NCBI GenBank assembly: GCA_947502815.1
Contig: CANNBH010000001.1
Location: 1,426,001 to 1,490,000 of the forward strand
Direction of reading: 5' to 3'
From: an uncultured Erythrobacter sp.
GTDB lineage: Bacteria > Pseudomonadota > Alphaproteobacteria > Sphingomonadales > Sphingomonadaceae
Length of the DNA: 64,000 bases
Shown: positions 8,679 through 17,762 of the stretch, in pieces
Layout of the letters: each line of letters starts with the position of its first letter
How positions within the stretch are numbered: position 1 is the first letter of the stretch
Translations under genes and position numbers: made by a program
The notes under the pieces: generated by a model
What the model saw: only the letters and a program-made list of their open reading frames with translations
Database searches by the model: none
What the model was told of the DNA's origin: nothing

Positions 8679-9620
8679 ATGCACGCATTCGTATTCCCGG
8701 GGCAGGGCAGTCAAAAAGTCGGCATGGGCACAGACCTAGCCGCCGCCAGCAGCGCAGCGCGCGCGGTGTTTGAAGAGGTTGATGATGCGCTGGGCATGAA
8801 ACTGTCCGCTATCATGGCCGATGGTCCAGAGGATCAGCTTACCCTGACCGAGAATGCTCAGCCCGCGATCATGGCCAATGCCATTGCGACCTTGCGCGTG
8901 TTGGAAAGCGAATTTGGGGTGAAGCTGGCGGACAATGCTTCGTGTGTCGCGGGGCATTCGCTGGGCGAATACACCGCATTGTGCGCGGTTGGTGCGTTTG
9001 ATCTGGCGACAACGGCGCGCCTGCTCAAATTGCGCGGGAACTCGATGCAAGCGGCGGTTCCTGTGGGAATCGGCGCGATGGCGGCATTGCTGGGTGCGGA
9101 CATTGAAAAAGCGACCGCATTGGCGCAGGCCGCGGCAGACGGCGAAGTGTGCGAAGTCGCCAATGACAATGATCCCGGCCAAGTCGTGATCTCAGGCCAC
9201 AAGGGCGCGATTGAACGCGCGGTGGCGCTGGTGAAAGATCACGGCGTCAAACGCGGCATTCTGCTGCCCGTATCCGCTCCGTTCCATTGTTCCTTGATGC
9301 AGCCCGCCGCCGACCGCATGGCAGAAACGCTGGCGGAAAATGCACCGGGTGCGCTGGCTGTTCCGCTGTTCGCCAACGTCACCGCTGCGAAAGTCACCGA
9401 CCCTGCCGAAGAGCGATCTCTGCTGGTCCAGCAAGTCACGGGCCGCGTGCGCTGGCGCGAAAGCGTCGCTGCGATGCATGCAGACGGCGTTGACAGTTTC
9501 GTTGAATTTGGCGGCAAAGTGCTCAGCCCAATGATCAAGAAGATCGCCGGCGAAGCGAAAACCACCAGCCTGATTACGATGGAAGACATTGAAGGATTTG
9601 CCAAAGATGTCGGGGCTTGA
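8679..9620 (+). CDS. fabD: Malonyl-CoA:ACP transacylase
   Basis: A 313-residue enzyme moving malonyl from CoA to acyl carrier protein for fatty-acid elongation. It has the N-terminal FPGQGSQKVGMG, the nucleophile elbow GHSLGEYTAL (Ser near residue 92), the NDNDPGQVVISG segment and the active-site His region SAPFHCSLMQPAA. AAGGAAG is well placed before the ATG. fabG, its usual direct partner, lies 3.8 kb downstream; a photolyase locus and a GNAT gene sit between them, which looks like an interrupted fabD-fabG pair. Confidence 0.96.
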   Translation: MHAFVFPGQGSQKVGMGTDLAAASSAARAVFEEVDDALGMKLSAIMADGPEDQLTLTENAQPAIMANAIATLRVLESEFGVKLADNASCVAGHSLGEYTALCAVGAFDLATTARLLKLRGNSMQAAVPVGIGAMAALLGADIEKATALAQAAADGEVCEVANDNDPGQVVISGHKGAIERAVALVKDHGVKRGILLPVSAPFHCSLMQPAADRMAETLAENAPGALAVPLFANVTAAKVTDPAEERSLLVQQVTGRVRWRESVAAMHADGVDSFVEFGGKVLSPMIKKIAGEAKTTSLITMEDIEGFAKDVGA

Positions 9621-9774
9621 ACAGTCTGAGGTCAGATCGCGCTAGTCTTAGAGTCCGCTTTCAGGGCTCTTTGAGAACGATTGGAATGTCCACTTTTGGG
9701 AGTGAAAGTAGTCTTTTTCGGCCGGGGCACTCACGGACTTGCTTCTCGGCTTTTGAGCGATCATTAGCCAGATT

Positions 9775-11298
9775 GTGACGACGCTCTTACCAATTTTCGG
9801 TGACCAACTGAGCGCAACTTTGCCGTCCTTAATGAAGGCCGACCCGGCGCATAGTATCATCCTCATGATGGAGGTCATGGAGGAGGCAAGCTATGTGCCG
9901 CACCACCCCAAAAAGATCGCGTTCATTTTCTCGGCCATGCGCCATTTCGCTCAAGAACTGCGCGAAACGGGATGGTTGGTCGACTATGTTGCGCTCGATG
10001 ATCCGGGCAATACCGGCACATTCACAGATGAAGTCGCGCGCGCAATCAACCGGCATTCGATAACGAATATTGCGCTCACCGAACCCTCTGAATTCCGGGT
10101 CATGGAATTGGTGCGCGGTTGGCAGGACGCGTTTGGCATTACCGTCCACGTTCAAAGGGATGATCGGTTCGTCTGTTCGCTCGAAGAATTTTCTCAATGG
10201 GCAGAAGGCCGAAAGTCGCTTCGGATGGAGTATTTCTATCGCGAAATGCGAAAGAAGACTGGGTTGCTGATGAAAGAGGGCAAGCCAGAAGGCGGCAAAT
10301 GGAATTTTGATAAAGAGAACCGTAAACCGGCCGGCGACAACCTTTTCATGCCGCGTCCGAAACGGTTTGCGCCAGACGCCATAACGCAAGAGGTGCTGCA
10401 GCTTGTTGAGGCTCAATTCCCCGACAACTTCGGATCTCTGGACGACTATTGGTTCGGAGCAAGTCGAGCCGATGCCGAGAATGCTCTAGAGAGTTTCTTG
10501 AGCGAAGCCTTGCCGCAGTTTGGCGAATTTCAAGATGCCATGCTTGAGGGGCAGAATTTTCTCTATCACGCGGTCATATCACTCTATCTCAACATCGGTC
10601 TGCTTTCGCCTCTTGGCGTATGTTTACGGGTGGAAGAAGAGTATCGGGCAGGCCGCGTGCCAATCAATTCTGCCGAAGGGTTCATCCGGCAAATCATCGG
10701 CTGGCGCGAATATGTTCGCGGAATTTATTGGCGCGAAATGCCGGGCTATCAAAAGCGCAATGATCTGAGTGCACATCGCGCGCTGCCTTCGTTTTATTGG
10801 ACCGGAGACACTCAGATGAACTGTCTGCGCACTTGCATTTCCCAGACACGCGATGAAGCCTACGCTCATCACATTCAGCGATTGATGATCACGGGAAATT
10901 TTGCACTGATCGCGGGCATCGATCCAGAGCAAGTTCACGAATGGTATTTGGCCGTTTATGCCGACGCATTCGAGTGGGTCGAACTTCCAAACACCTTGGG
11001 TATGAGCCAATTTGCAGATGGCGGGATTTTGGCAAGCAAACCCTATGCCTCGTCGGGCACATACATCGATAAAATGAGCGATTATTGCGGCGCCTGCCGA
11101 TACTCAGTGAAGGTCAAGGAAGGGGAGGATGCTTGCCCTTTTAATTACCTCTACTGGGATTTCATTTCGCGGCATGAGGAGAGATTCAAGAACAACCCTC
11201 GCATGGCGATGATTGTTAGGAGCTACGGGAAATTCAGCCCCGCTAAGAAATCACAGATTGCCACTGATGCGAGCCGGTTTCTAAGTGAATTGAATTAG
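9775..11298 (+). CDS. phrB: FeS-type (6-4) photolyase / bacterial cryptochrome
   Basis: A 507-residue flavoprotein, the same length as Agrobacterium PhrB, which repairs (6-4) photoproducts with light. The N-terminus LLPIFGDQLS is typical of the deoxyribodipyrimidine-photolyase-related domain. The C-terminal half has GWREYVRGIYW and NALGMSQFADGG-like (NTLGMSQFADGG) FAD-domain motifs. Four cysteines at residues 350, 438, 441 and 454 (NCLRTC, YCGACRY, DACPFNY) fall exactly where, from memory, PhrB binds its 4Fe-4S cluster. Start is GTG at 9775. It is convergent with the decayed photolyase gene, stop to stop without a gap. Confidence 0.93.
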   Translation: MTTLLPIFGDQLSATLPSLMKADPAHSIILMMEVMEEASYVPHHPKKIAFIFSAMRHFAQELRETGWLVDYVALDDPGNTGTFTDEVARAINRHSITNIALTEPSEFRVMELVRGWQDAFGITVHVQRDDRFVCSLEEFSQWAEGRKSLRMEYFYREMRKKTGLLMKEGKPEGGKWNFDKENRKPAGDNLFMPRPKRFAPDAITQEVLQLVEAQFPDNFGSLDDYWFGASRADAENALESFLSEALPQFGEFQDAMLEGQNFLYHAVISLYLNIGLLSPLGVCLRVEEEYRAGRVPINSAEGFIRQIIGWREYVRGIYWREMPGYQKRNDLSAHRALPSFYWTGDTQMNCLRTCISQTRDEAYAHHIQRLMITGNFALIAGIDPEQVHEWYLAVYADAFEWVELPNTLGMSQFADGGILASKPYASSGTYIDKMSDYCGACRYSVKVKEGEDACPFNYLYWDFISRHEERFKNNPRMAMIVRSYGKFSPAKKSQIATDASRFLSELN

Positions 11299-12500
11299 TT
11301 AGATCAAATCCAGCTGCGACAGAATCGATGGGATCTTCTTACGAAGCCCAAAGAAGCCCGCTTTCGCGCAAGGCCATACGAAAGCGTCATAAGGACGCGT
11401 TATCTCCACGAGAGAGACATCCAAATCACGGCATGCCTTCAAAAGGCGCTTGCGCGATGGTCCTATTGGAATTCGCGCAGTTGCCAAAACATCAAGATCA
11501 TTCTGTTTAACCCAATCCGTGATCACGCCTTTCCAATCAGCGCTATCGGTCTCAAGGCATTCAATCTCCCACTTTGCTCTCGCCAGTCTTGCCGCTTCCG
11601 CAACACACTGCTGCGAAAATGCGTCGACAATTGGGCTGTTCGCAAGGACAGAACGCGGTGAGGGATTGAGCAATGAAAGCGTGGCAGCCGGGGCAATCGT
11701 GAGCGGTAAACGGTCGGGGCTACAATCTTCCTCTGTCAGTATCAGTCCGACGCGACCGAGTGGCACTTCGCAGTCGCCCAAGCGAGGGGCAATGGGGGCA
11801 GGCAATGCAGGCTCTTGCAGCGGCGATGCTTCCGTCGCCAAGCCTATGGGATCGAATCGGCCGTTCGTGATTTCTTGATGTTTGAAGCGCGTGCGGAATA
11901 GGTTTTGCCAGTCGTGTGAAGCCCACCGACCCAGCGCCACGAACATGTATTGGAAGCGGCATCTCCATCCAGCAAATGGCGATAGAAGAAATCTGCGCCC
12001 AGCTCCCAAGGGATTTCAAGCGTGAAGATCCAAATGCTAGCAAACCACATGCGAGCATGATTGTGGAGGTACCCGGTTTGGATGAGTTCGCGAACCCAAT
12101 GGTCGAAACAGTCGATCCCTGTTCTGCCATCAATGGCCTCTTCGTAGCGGCGTCGCAGAGATGCATTCCGCTCCAGTTGCCTCACGTAGTTGGTGAGGTT
12201 CCTGCGATAGCGAAACCAAACTTCGGGACGGTGCTCCAACCAGCCTTTGAAGTATCCACGCCAGAACACTTCCGCAACGAACTTTTCGGCGGATTGTTCG
12301 CTATGCTGGGAGAGCGTCTGCGCCAGCACTTCTTCCTCGAGAAGCAGACGATGGCTGATCCAAGGTGAGAGGCAAGAGACGCCCTCATGATGTCCTGCGC
12401 CAAGATCAAAATTCCGCCGTGAGGCGTAAGTCTGACCAGCTTTGGCAATGAATGCATTTTGCCGGTCGAGTGCTGCCCGCCTTGATGGCTCCCAGTTCAA
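11299..12500 (-). pseudogene. Frameshifted FAD-binding photolyase-like gene
   Basis: Two overlapping frames make one protein broken by a single lost base near 11868-11876. The upstream frame (12500 to about 11876) has the photolyase FAD-binding domain: NFDLGAGHHEGVSCLSPWI, EVFWRGYFKGWL, HNHARMWFASIWIF, SNTCSWRWVGGLHTTGK, SNIKK. The downstream frame resumes with TNGRFDP and runs to the stop at 11299, ending in an alpha/beta-looking segment. The span is 1202 nt; adding one base gives exactly 401 codons. I place the start at TTG 12500 because AGGGA lies 6 nt before it. A sequencing error is the main alternative, but the neighbouring DUF2256 is also broken. Confidence 0.8.
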
Positions 12501-12501
12501 T

Positions 12502-12648
12502 TTATATCCCTTTTTTCTGACTGCCGTTGCGACGGTCACGGTCGGAACAGCAACGAACGCGCTACCAATCGCGTTCCCATTTCTTTCGCAAGCTGAATGG
12601 GTGCACGGCAATCAAACAGGTCCCGGACGGGAGGTGTCGCATCTTCAT
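12502..12648 (-). pseudogene. Decayed DUF2256 small zinc-ribbon gene
   Basis: Absent from the ORF track. Reading from ATG 12648 gives MKMRHLPSGTCLIAVHPFSL, then RKKWERDW, an in-frame TAG, and RVRCCSDRDRRNGSQKKGI up to a TAA. This lines up along its length with DUF2256 (pattern CPVCxRPFxWRKKWxxxWxxVxYCSxxCR), but the second and last zinc cysteines are gone, the Trp of FxW is Leu and a stop replaces an acidic residue. CLIAVHPF could derive from a CLIC-type sequence by compensating one-base changes. DUF2256 genes commonly neighbour photolyases; this one ends 1 nt before the photolyase TTG start. Confidence 0.8.
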
Positions 12649-12915
12649 CTTGAACTGAGCGCCTCTGAGGTCTTTGAGCGCGCAGCTGCAAAAATCCGCC
12701 TAGGTCGGTTCTATGCACTGCGCGCGCTGAAACGTCTGGTCGAAAGCCCACTTTTCGGTCGATAGCTGAGGGGCGACGAATTGCTCAAAAATTTGCAGAA
12801 TTGAATGTGCCGCTCCAAGAGGCACCGAACATTCCATCAATGCACGCATCCAGCTGTTAGATGGTGCGGCATTTCGCTCAAATGGGTTATGAGATCGTTG
12901 AGGGAGAAATGCCCG

Positions 12916-13389
12916 ATGACCGAATCCGGGAAAAGCGCAGAGTCAGCTTCGCACCAACACAGCAAAGCGGCTGAGTTCGATCTGCATTGGATCAATGCCG
13001 ACAACGCCCACCTCCTCCAAAATGTTGCCGCCGGGGTTTTTGATGAGGCAATCGATCCGGCGCGTCTTGCGGCCTATCTGGCGAACCCAGCCAATGTGAT
13101 GTGTGTTGCGATATCGGGCGGCCAAGTGGTTGGCATGGTTATGTGCGTAATCCACCTTCATCCCGACAAACCGACCGAGCTATACCTTGACGAGATCGGC
13201 ACAGGGGACGATTGGCGCAGGCAAGGCATCGCGCGCGCTTTGATGCTCAAAGTGTTTGAGCGCGCCGATGACGAGGATATTGAAGAGATTTGGTTGGGAA
13301 CAGAGCCTGACAACACGCCTGCGATTGGCCTGTATGAAAGCTTTGGGGTCAAGCCGGAGAAGGCCTTGATCTATTATCTCGACTGGTAA
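12916..13389 (+). CDS. GNAT family N-acetyltransferase
   Basis: A 157-residue acetyl-CoA-dependent acetyltransferase. After a polar N-terminus it shows the GNAT core: GQVVGMVMCVIHL, LYLDEIGTGDDWRRQGIARALMLKVF (the R/QxxGxG/A acetyl-CoA loop is RRQGIA) and TEPDNTPAIGLYESFGV. The substrate is unknown; the layout resembles aminoglycoside 3-N-acetyltransferase AAC(3)-I-like GNATs, which is suggestive only. Start moved from 12805 to ATG 12916, which has AGGGAG 9 nt upstream. It lies 9 nt before fabG and is probably co-transcribed with it. Confidence 0.85.
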   Translation: MTESGKSAESASHQHSKAAEFDLHWINADNAHLLQNVAAGVFDEAIDPARLAAYLANPANVMCVAISGGQVVGMVMCVIHLHPDKPTELYLDEIGTGDDWRRQGIARALMLKVFERADDEDIEEIWLGTEPDNTPAIGLYESFGVKPEKALIYYLDW

Positions 13390-13398
13390 GGAGCCAAA

Positions 13399-14163
13399 AT
13401 GTTTCAACTCAACGGAATGAACGCGCTGGTTACAGGCGCAAGCGGCGGCATCGGTTCGGCTATTGCTATAGCACTGGCCAAGCAAGGCGCGCGGGTTGCG
13501 CTTTCGGGATCGAATGGCGACAAATTGCGCGCCTTTCGCGAACAGCTTATTTCCGAAGTGGGCTCACCCGAACACGGCGATCACGTTGAGATCACCTGCA
13601 ACCTGTCGGACAAGACTCAAGTCGATGAATTGATCCCTGCGACCGTTCACACGCTGGGCGGGATCGATATTTTGGTGAACAATGCCGGGATTACGCGCGA
13701 CAATCTGGCGATGCGGATGAAGGATGATGAATGGGATCAGGTGATCTCCGTCAATCTCGAAGCGATTTTCCGCCTGATGCGCGCCAGCGCGCGTCCGATG
13801 ATGAAGGCGCGCTTTGGCCGGATCATCAACATCACCAGCGTCGTCGGCAGCACGGGCAATCCGGGCCAGATGAACTATGCCGCCGCCAAAGCAGGCGTGA
13901 CCGGCATGACCAAAAGCTTCGCACAAGAAGTCGCATCGCGCGGGATCACCGCCAATTGCGTCGCGCCCGGCTTTATCCGCACGGCGATGACGGATGAATT
14001 GCCCGACGCGCAGAAAGACGCGCTCAACGCCCGCATCCCAGCGGGCAAAATGGGCGAGGGCGATGATATCGGTGCGGCCGTTGGCTATCTGGCGAGCCGA
14101 GAGGCGGGCTATGTCACGGGCGAAACGCTGCATGTGAACGGCGGCATGGCGATGTTGGGGTAA
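13399..14163 (+). CDS. fabG: 3-oxoacyl-ACP reductase
   Basis: A 254-residue NADPH-dependent SDR that reduces 3-ketoacyl-ACP during fatty-acid elongation. It has the cofactor motif TGASGGIGSA, the NNAG motif (ILVNNAGITRDNLAMRM), catalytic Ser in NITSVVGSTG, YAAAKAG with Tyr and Lys, and the C-terminal GYVTGETLHVNGGMAM. The fatty-acid-type GITRDNLAMRM signature separates FabG from generic SDRs. AAGGAG precedes the ATG. It belongs with fabD, from which it is now separated by the photolyase region. Confidence 0.95.
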   Translation: MFQLNGMNALVTGASGGIGSAIAIALAKQGARVALSGSNGDKLRAFREQLISEVGSPEHGDHVEITCNLSDKTQVDELIPATVHTLGGIDILVNNAGITRDNLAMRMKDDEWDQVISVNLEAIFRLMRASARPMMKARFGRIINITSVVGSTGNPGQMNYAAAKAGVTGMTKSFAQEVASRGITANCVAPGFIRTAMTDELPDAQKDALNARIPAGKMGEGDDIGAAVGYLASREAGYVTGETLHVNGGMAMLG

Positions 14164-14363
14164 GCTCACGCACCCATTTCCCTTCCTATCGGAGTGGACT
14201 GGTTCTTTAATGGCCCCTTATCCCCAAGGGAATCCCGCCTCCCACCGCCCTGAACTTGCCCGCATTGCCGGGTTCGCTAAGGTTTTCTGGAACCAATCGG
14301 CGTTGAAGGGGCGATTCCGTCCTTCTCGACGCCATCTAAGGCACTAAAAGGTAGGCTAAGCTG

Positions 14364-15491
14364 ATGAAGGCTACGATCGAACGCGCGACGCTCCTGCGTT
14401 GTCTCTCCCATGTTCAGTCGGTGGTTGAGCGCCGCAACACCATTCCGATCCTCTCCAACGTCCTGATCGACGCATCAGACGGCGGCAGCGTGAAGGTGAT
14501 GGCGACCGATCTCGACCTGCAAGTCACCGAAACAATGGCGGCGGCATCGGTTGATACGCCCGGTGCGATCACCGTGTCGGCGCATCTGTTGTTCGATATC
14601 GCTCGCAAGCTGCCTGATGGAAGCCAGGTTAGCCTTGAAACGGCGGAAAACCGGATGGAAGTGAAGGCGGGCCGAAGCCGGTTTAAACTGCCGACATTGC
14701 CGCGCGATGATTTTCCCGTGATTGTCGAAGGCGATCTGCCAACATCATTTGAACTGCCCGCGCGCACGCTGGCTCAAATGATTGACGCAACGCGCTTTGC
14801 GATTTCGACCGAAGAAACCCGCTATTATCTTAACGGCATTTTCCTGCACGTTACCGATGAGGATGAGCCTGTGTTGAAAGCGGCGGCCACAGATGGCCAC
14901 CGTCTCGCGCGCTTTACTCTGGCGCGTCCGGACGGCGCCGACGGCATGCCAGACGTCATTGTCCCGCGCAAAGCGGTTGCGGAACTGCGCAAGCTTTTGG
15001 AAGAAGCGATGGACGGTTCGGTTCAGGTTGACCTGTCGGCGAGCAAGGTCCGCTTTACCCTATCGGGTGAGGGCGGCGTTGTGCTGACGAGCAAGCTGAT
15101 CGACGGCACGTTCCCAGATTACAGCCGTGTTATTCCAACGGGTAACGACAAGATCTTGAAAGTTGACCCAAAACTGTTCTTCCAAGGCGTGGACCGCGTT
15201 GCGACCATCGCAACGGAGAAAACGCGGGCCGTCAAAATGGGGCTGGATAATGACCGTGTGACGTTGTCCGTTACCTCGCCCGACAATGGCAACGCAGCCG
15301 AAGAATTGGCCGCCAGCTATTCCAGCGAAGGGTTTGAGATTGGGTTTAACGCCAATTATCTCAAAGACATATTGGGACAATTTGATAGCGACGAGATCGA
15401 ATTGCACCTCGCCGATGCGGGCGCGCCCACTTTGATCCGCGAAGATGACAGCAGCGCGGCGCTTTATGTCCTGATGCCGATGCGCGTGTGA
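14364..15491 (+). CDS. dnaN: DNA polymerase III beta subunit (sliding clamp)
   Basis: A 375-residue protein whose dimeric ring tethers the replicative polymerase. The three repeats of the clamp fold are visible, with MKATIERATLLRCLSHVQSVVERRNTIPILSNVLI at the start, FAISTEETRYYLNGIFLH in the second domain, and the end DDSSAALYVLMPMRV, which carries the terminal PMR(V/L) signature. A 200-nt non-coding stretch precedes it. No dnaA or recF lies nearby, so this is not a dnaA-dnaN-recF origin block. The next gene overlaps its stop. Confidence 0.97.
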   Translation: MKATIERATLLRCLSHVQSVVERRNTIPILSNVLIDASDGGSVKVMATDLDLQVTETMAAASVDTPGAITVSAHLLFDIARKLPDGSQVSLETAENRMEVKAGRSRFKLPTLPRDDFPVIVEGDLPTSFELPARTLAQMIDATRFAISTEETRYYLNGIFLHVTDEDEPVLKAAATDGHRLARFTLARPDGADGMPDVIVPRKAVAELRKLLEEAMDGSVQVDLSASKVRFTLSGEGGVVLTSKLIDGTFPDYSRVIPTGNDKILKVDPKLFFQGVDRVATIATEKTRAVKMGLDNDRVTLSVTSPDNGNAAEELAASYSSEGFEIGFNANYLKDILGQFDSDEIELHLADAGAPTLIREDDSSAALYVLMPMRV

Positions 15492-15493
15492 TC

Positions 15494-15940
15494 ATGCGGG
15501 TGGGGGCGATCGCCGGTGCTGTGATGGGTTTGGCCATTGCTGGCTCTCCTGTGCATGCCCAAGATGAAGAGGCTTTTGAGCCCGCCTTCAACGCCGAATC
15601 CGATTTGGACTGCGCCATTTTCATCGGCGCGTTGATGGCGGAAGGCGAAGCGGAAATGACGCCAGACAATCGTGTGGGCCTAACATCGGCTTTGACCTAT
15701 TTCGTCGGCCGGTATGAAGCGCAGCGCGGAATTGAAATTGCGGAAGCCTTTTCAGAGCGTTATCCAGTTTACCTCGAGCTTAATCCAACCGAAATTCAGC
15801 AGGTTTGTTCGGTCCGAATGCGCGCTTTTAGCGCCCGTTTGCAAGAGGTCAGCAGCGCCATGGCGCGGGTTTCACCCGCGCGGCCTGCTCCTGCCGAAAC
15901 GACGCAGCAAGATGATCCTCAGCCTGAACAGTCTGAGTGA
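15494..15940 (+). CDS. Exported hypothetical protein
   Basis: About 148 residues with a signal peptide (MRVGAIAGAVMGLAIAGSPVHA, cleavage likely after HA). The mature part has two well-separated cysteines (DCAIF, VCSVR) and ends in a Pro/Gln-rich acidic tail. No family is recognised. It starts at the dnaN stop: either GTG 15488, overlapping by 4 nt, or ATG 15494, which gives the cleaner signal peptide. Probably coupled to dnaN transcription and followed 6 nt later by a GST gene. Confidence 0.75.
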   Translation: MRVGAIAGAVMGLAIAGSPVHAQDEEAFEPAFNAESDLDCAIFIGALMAEGEAEMTPDNRVGLTSALTYFVGRYEAQRGIEIAEAFSERYPVYLELNPTEIQQVCSVRMRAFSARLQEVSSAMARVSPARPAPAETTQQDDPQPEQSE

Positions 15941-15946
15941 GACCTC

Positions 15947-16606
15947 GTGACTCATGAAATGGCCCCAACGCCGCAGGTCCGCATCTTTGGCACTGTCATT
16001 TCCACCTACACCCGCATTGTTCAGATCACTTGTGAAGAATCCGGTGTAAGTCACGAAACTATCGCGACTGCTGCCCATTCACCAACCAACCGCCACCCCT
16101 TTGGCAAAGTACCCTTTGTTGAAGTCGACGGGCTGGAATTGATCGAGACTGTCGCGATCACCCAATATATCGACAACGCCCATAATGACGCCGCGCTCCA
16201 ACCGCGCGCCGCCGCTGCCCGTGCGGTGATGGATAAGTGGGTGGGGATCGGAAACACCTATTTATTTCCGCTGTTTGAAAACGGGCTGGTGATGCCTTGG
16301 ATCATGCACCGGGTTGCCGGGATGGAGTTGGACGAAGCAAAGATCACCCGCGCACTGCCTCAGATCAGCCGTGCTTTGGGCTTTGTCGAAGCCGAATTGG
16401 CGCAAGACGGAGCTTGGACAGGCGATAGGGGAAAGAACGGTCAGTTCACGCTTGCCGACATATTCCTCTATCCCATCATCCGCGCTCTTCAAGTCACGCC
16501 TCAAGGGGAAGTTGGCATCAGCCAATGCGATCATCTTTCTGCATGGCTGGTCACGTGCGAAAATCGCCCTTCAATCGCGGCTACCCGGTGGGAAAGCGAG
16601 CCGTGA
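15947..16606 (+). CDS. Glutathione S-transferase family protein
   Basis: About 219 residues with the thioredoxin-like N-domain (VRIFGTVISTYTRIVQITCEE, FGKVPFVEVDGLELIETVAITQYID, where the cis-Pro VP and the E-T pair bind glutathione) and an all-helical C-domain with FTLADIFLYPII. It resembles the unclassified GSTs common in sphingomonads; the substrate is unknown. GTG 15947 is the track start; ATG 15959 in the same frame (MAPTPQVRIFG) is equally possible. Confidence 0.85.
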   Translation: MTHEMAPTPQVRIFGTVISTYTRIVQITCEESGVSHETIATAAHSPTNRHPFGKVPFVEVDGLELIETVAITQYIDNAHNDAALQPRAAAARAVMDKWVGIGNTYLFPLFENGLVMPWIMHRVAGMELDEAKITRALPQISRALGFVEAELAQDGAWTGDRGKNGQFTLADIFLYPIIRALQVTPQGEVGISQCDHLSAWLVTCENRPSIAATRWESEP

Positions 16607-16640
16607 TGGGTTAGAGCGGTGACAAAGAGGAGATAGCCTA

Positions 16641-17735
16641 ATGTCACTTGCCCAAGTTCACGTTCGCAAAGACGAACTTACAAACGCCGCCGTTGTCACC
16701 GCCGATGCAGGCGCGCTTGCCGATGGCGCTGTGCGCCTCGCGGTTGAGAGCTTTTCTGTGACGGCCAACAACATCACCTATGCGGTGGTTGGCGATGGGT
16801 TTGGATATTGGAATTTCTTCCCGCCCAAAACCGATGAAGACGGCATGGGCATCGTGCCGATGTGGGGCCATGCGAAGGTTGTCGAGAGCAACAGCGCCGA
16901 TATCGCCGTGGGTGAGCGGGTTTACGGATATTTGCCGATGGGCAGCCATCTCGACGTGGTGCCGGGCAATGTCACCGCGGCCAGTTTCTCCGACTTGACC
17001 GATTATCGTCAGCCGATGAGCCCGGTCTACAACAATTACACCCGTCTGGCCGCCGATCCAGAGCATGATCCGGCGCGTGAGAATGAGCGGATGATTTACG
17101 GCCCGCTGTTCAAAACCGGGTTTATCATCGACTATTTCATGCGTTCCGAAGCGTGGTTCGGTGCAGAGCAAGTGGTGATGACCAGCGCATCGTCCAAAAC
17201 CGCGATGGGGCTGACCAGCGTTGCGAAGCAAAATTCGCCCGGTGTGAGGCGCATTGGCCTTACATCACCGGGCAATGTCGCCTTTGTGAAATCAACCGGG
17301 CTGTATGACGATGTGGTGGCCTATGATGATCTCTCTGGCATAGCCGCCAAGAACACCGTCAGCGTCGATTTCGCTGGCAATTCCAAACTCTTGGCGAACA
17401 TTCACGGCCATTTCGGTGATGCGCTTAAGTATTCCTGCCTAGTCGGCGCGACCCATATTGAGGAACGCGGCGCAGGGATGGGCGGCGCGGCGGATATGCC
17501 GGGGCCAAAGCCGGTATTGTTGTTCGCACCTGACCACTTCGTTGCGTTCTTTAAGGAACACGGCCCGGTAGACGGCGGCATGATGATCGCCAAAACATGG
17601 CACGGTTTCCTCAGCGCGGTCGAAGGCACCGTCGATATCGTGACGCTCAAAGGATTGGACGCAGCGCGCGATACCTATCTGACGATGGTCGGCGGCACGG
17701 TCGATCCGGCGAAGGGTATTGTGATCCAGCCGTAA
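16641..17735 (+). CDS. DUF2855 family protein
   Basis: A 364-residue protein of the DUF2855 family, which resembles medium-chain dehydrogenases at the N-terminus. Conserved pieces include NNITYAVVGDGFGYWNFFP, WGHAKVVES, GERVYGYLPMGSHL, and a Rossmann-like middle with VVMTSASSKTAMGLTSVAK. No zinc-ligand pattern of classical alcohol dehydrogenases is visible. The biochemical role is unknown. It follows the GST gene by 34 nt in the same direction, so a shared transcript is plausible. Confidence 0.85.
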   Translation: MSLAQVHVRKDELTNAAVVTADAGALADGAVRLAVESFSVTANNITYAVVGDGFGYWNFFPPKTDEDGMGIVPMWGHAKVVESNSADIAVGERVYGYLPMGSHLDVVPGNVTAASFSDLTDYRQPMSPVYNNYTRLAADPEHDPARENERMIYGPLFKTGFIIDYFMRSEAWFGAEQVVMTSASSKTAMGLTSVAKQNSPGVRRIGLTSPGNVAFVKSTGLYDDVVAYDDLSGIAAKNTVSVDFAGNSKLLANIHGHFGDALKYSCLVGATHIEERGAGMGGAADMPGPKPVLLFAPDHFVAFFKEHGPVDGGMMIAKTWHGFLSAVEGTVDIVTLKGLDAARDTYLTMVGGTVDPAKGIVIQP

Positions 17736-17762
17736 GGCGCGGCCAAATCATGACGCAACCGG

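Noticed and set aside
12442-12765. Plus-strand 107-residue ORF over the photolyase 5' end
   Set aside because: It is antisense to the DUF2256 remnant and photolyase start and has no ribosome site or family.
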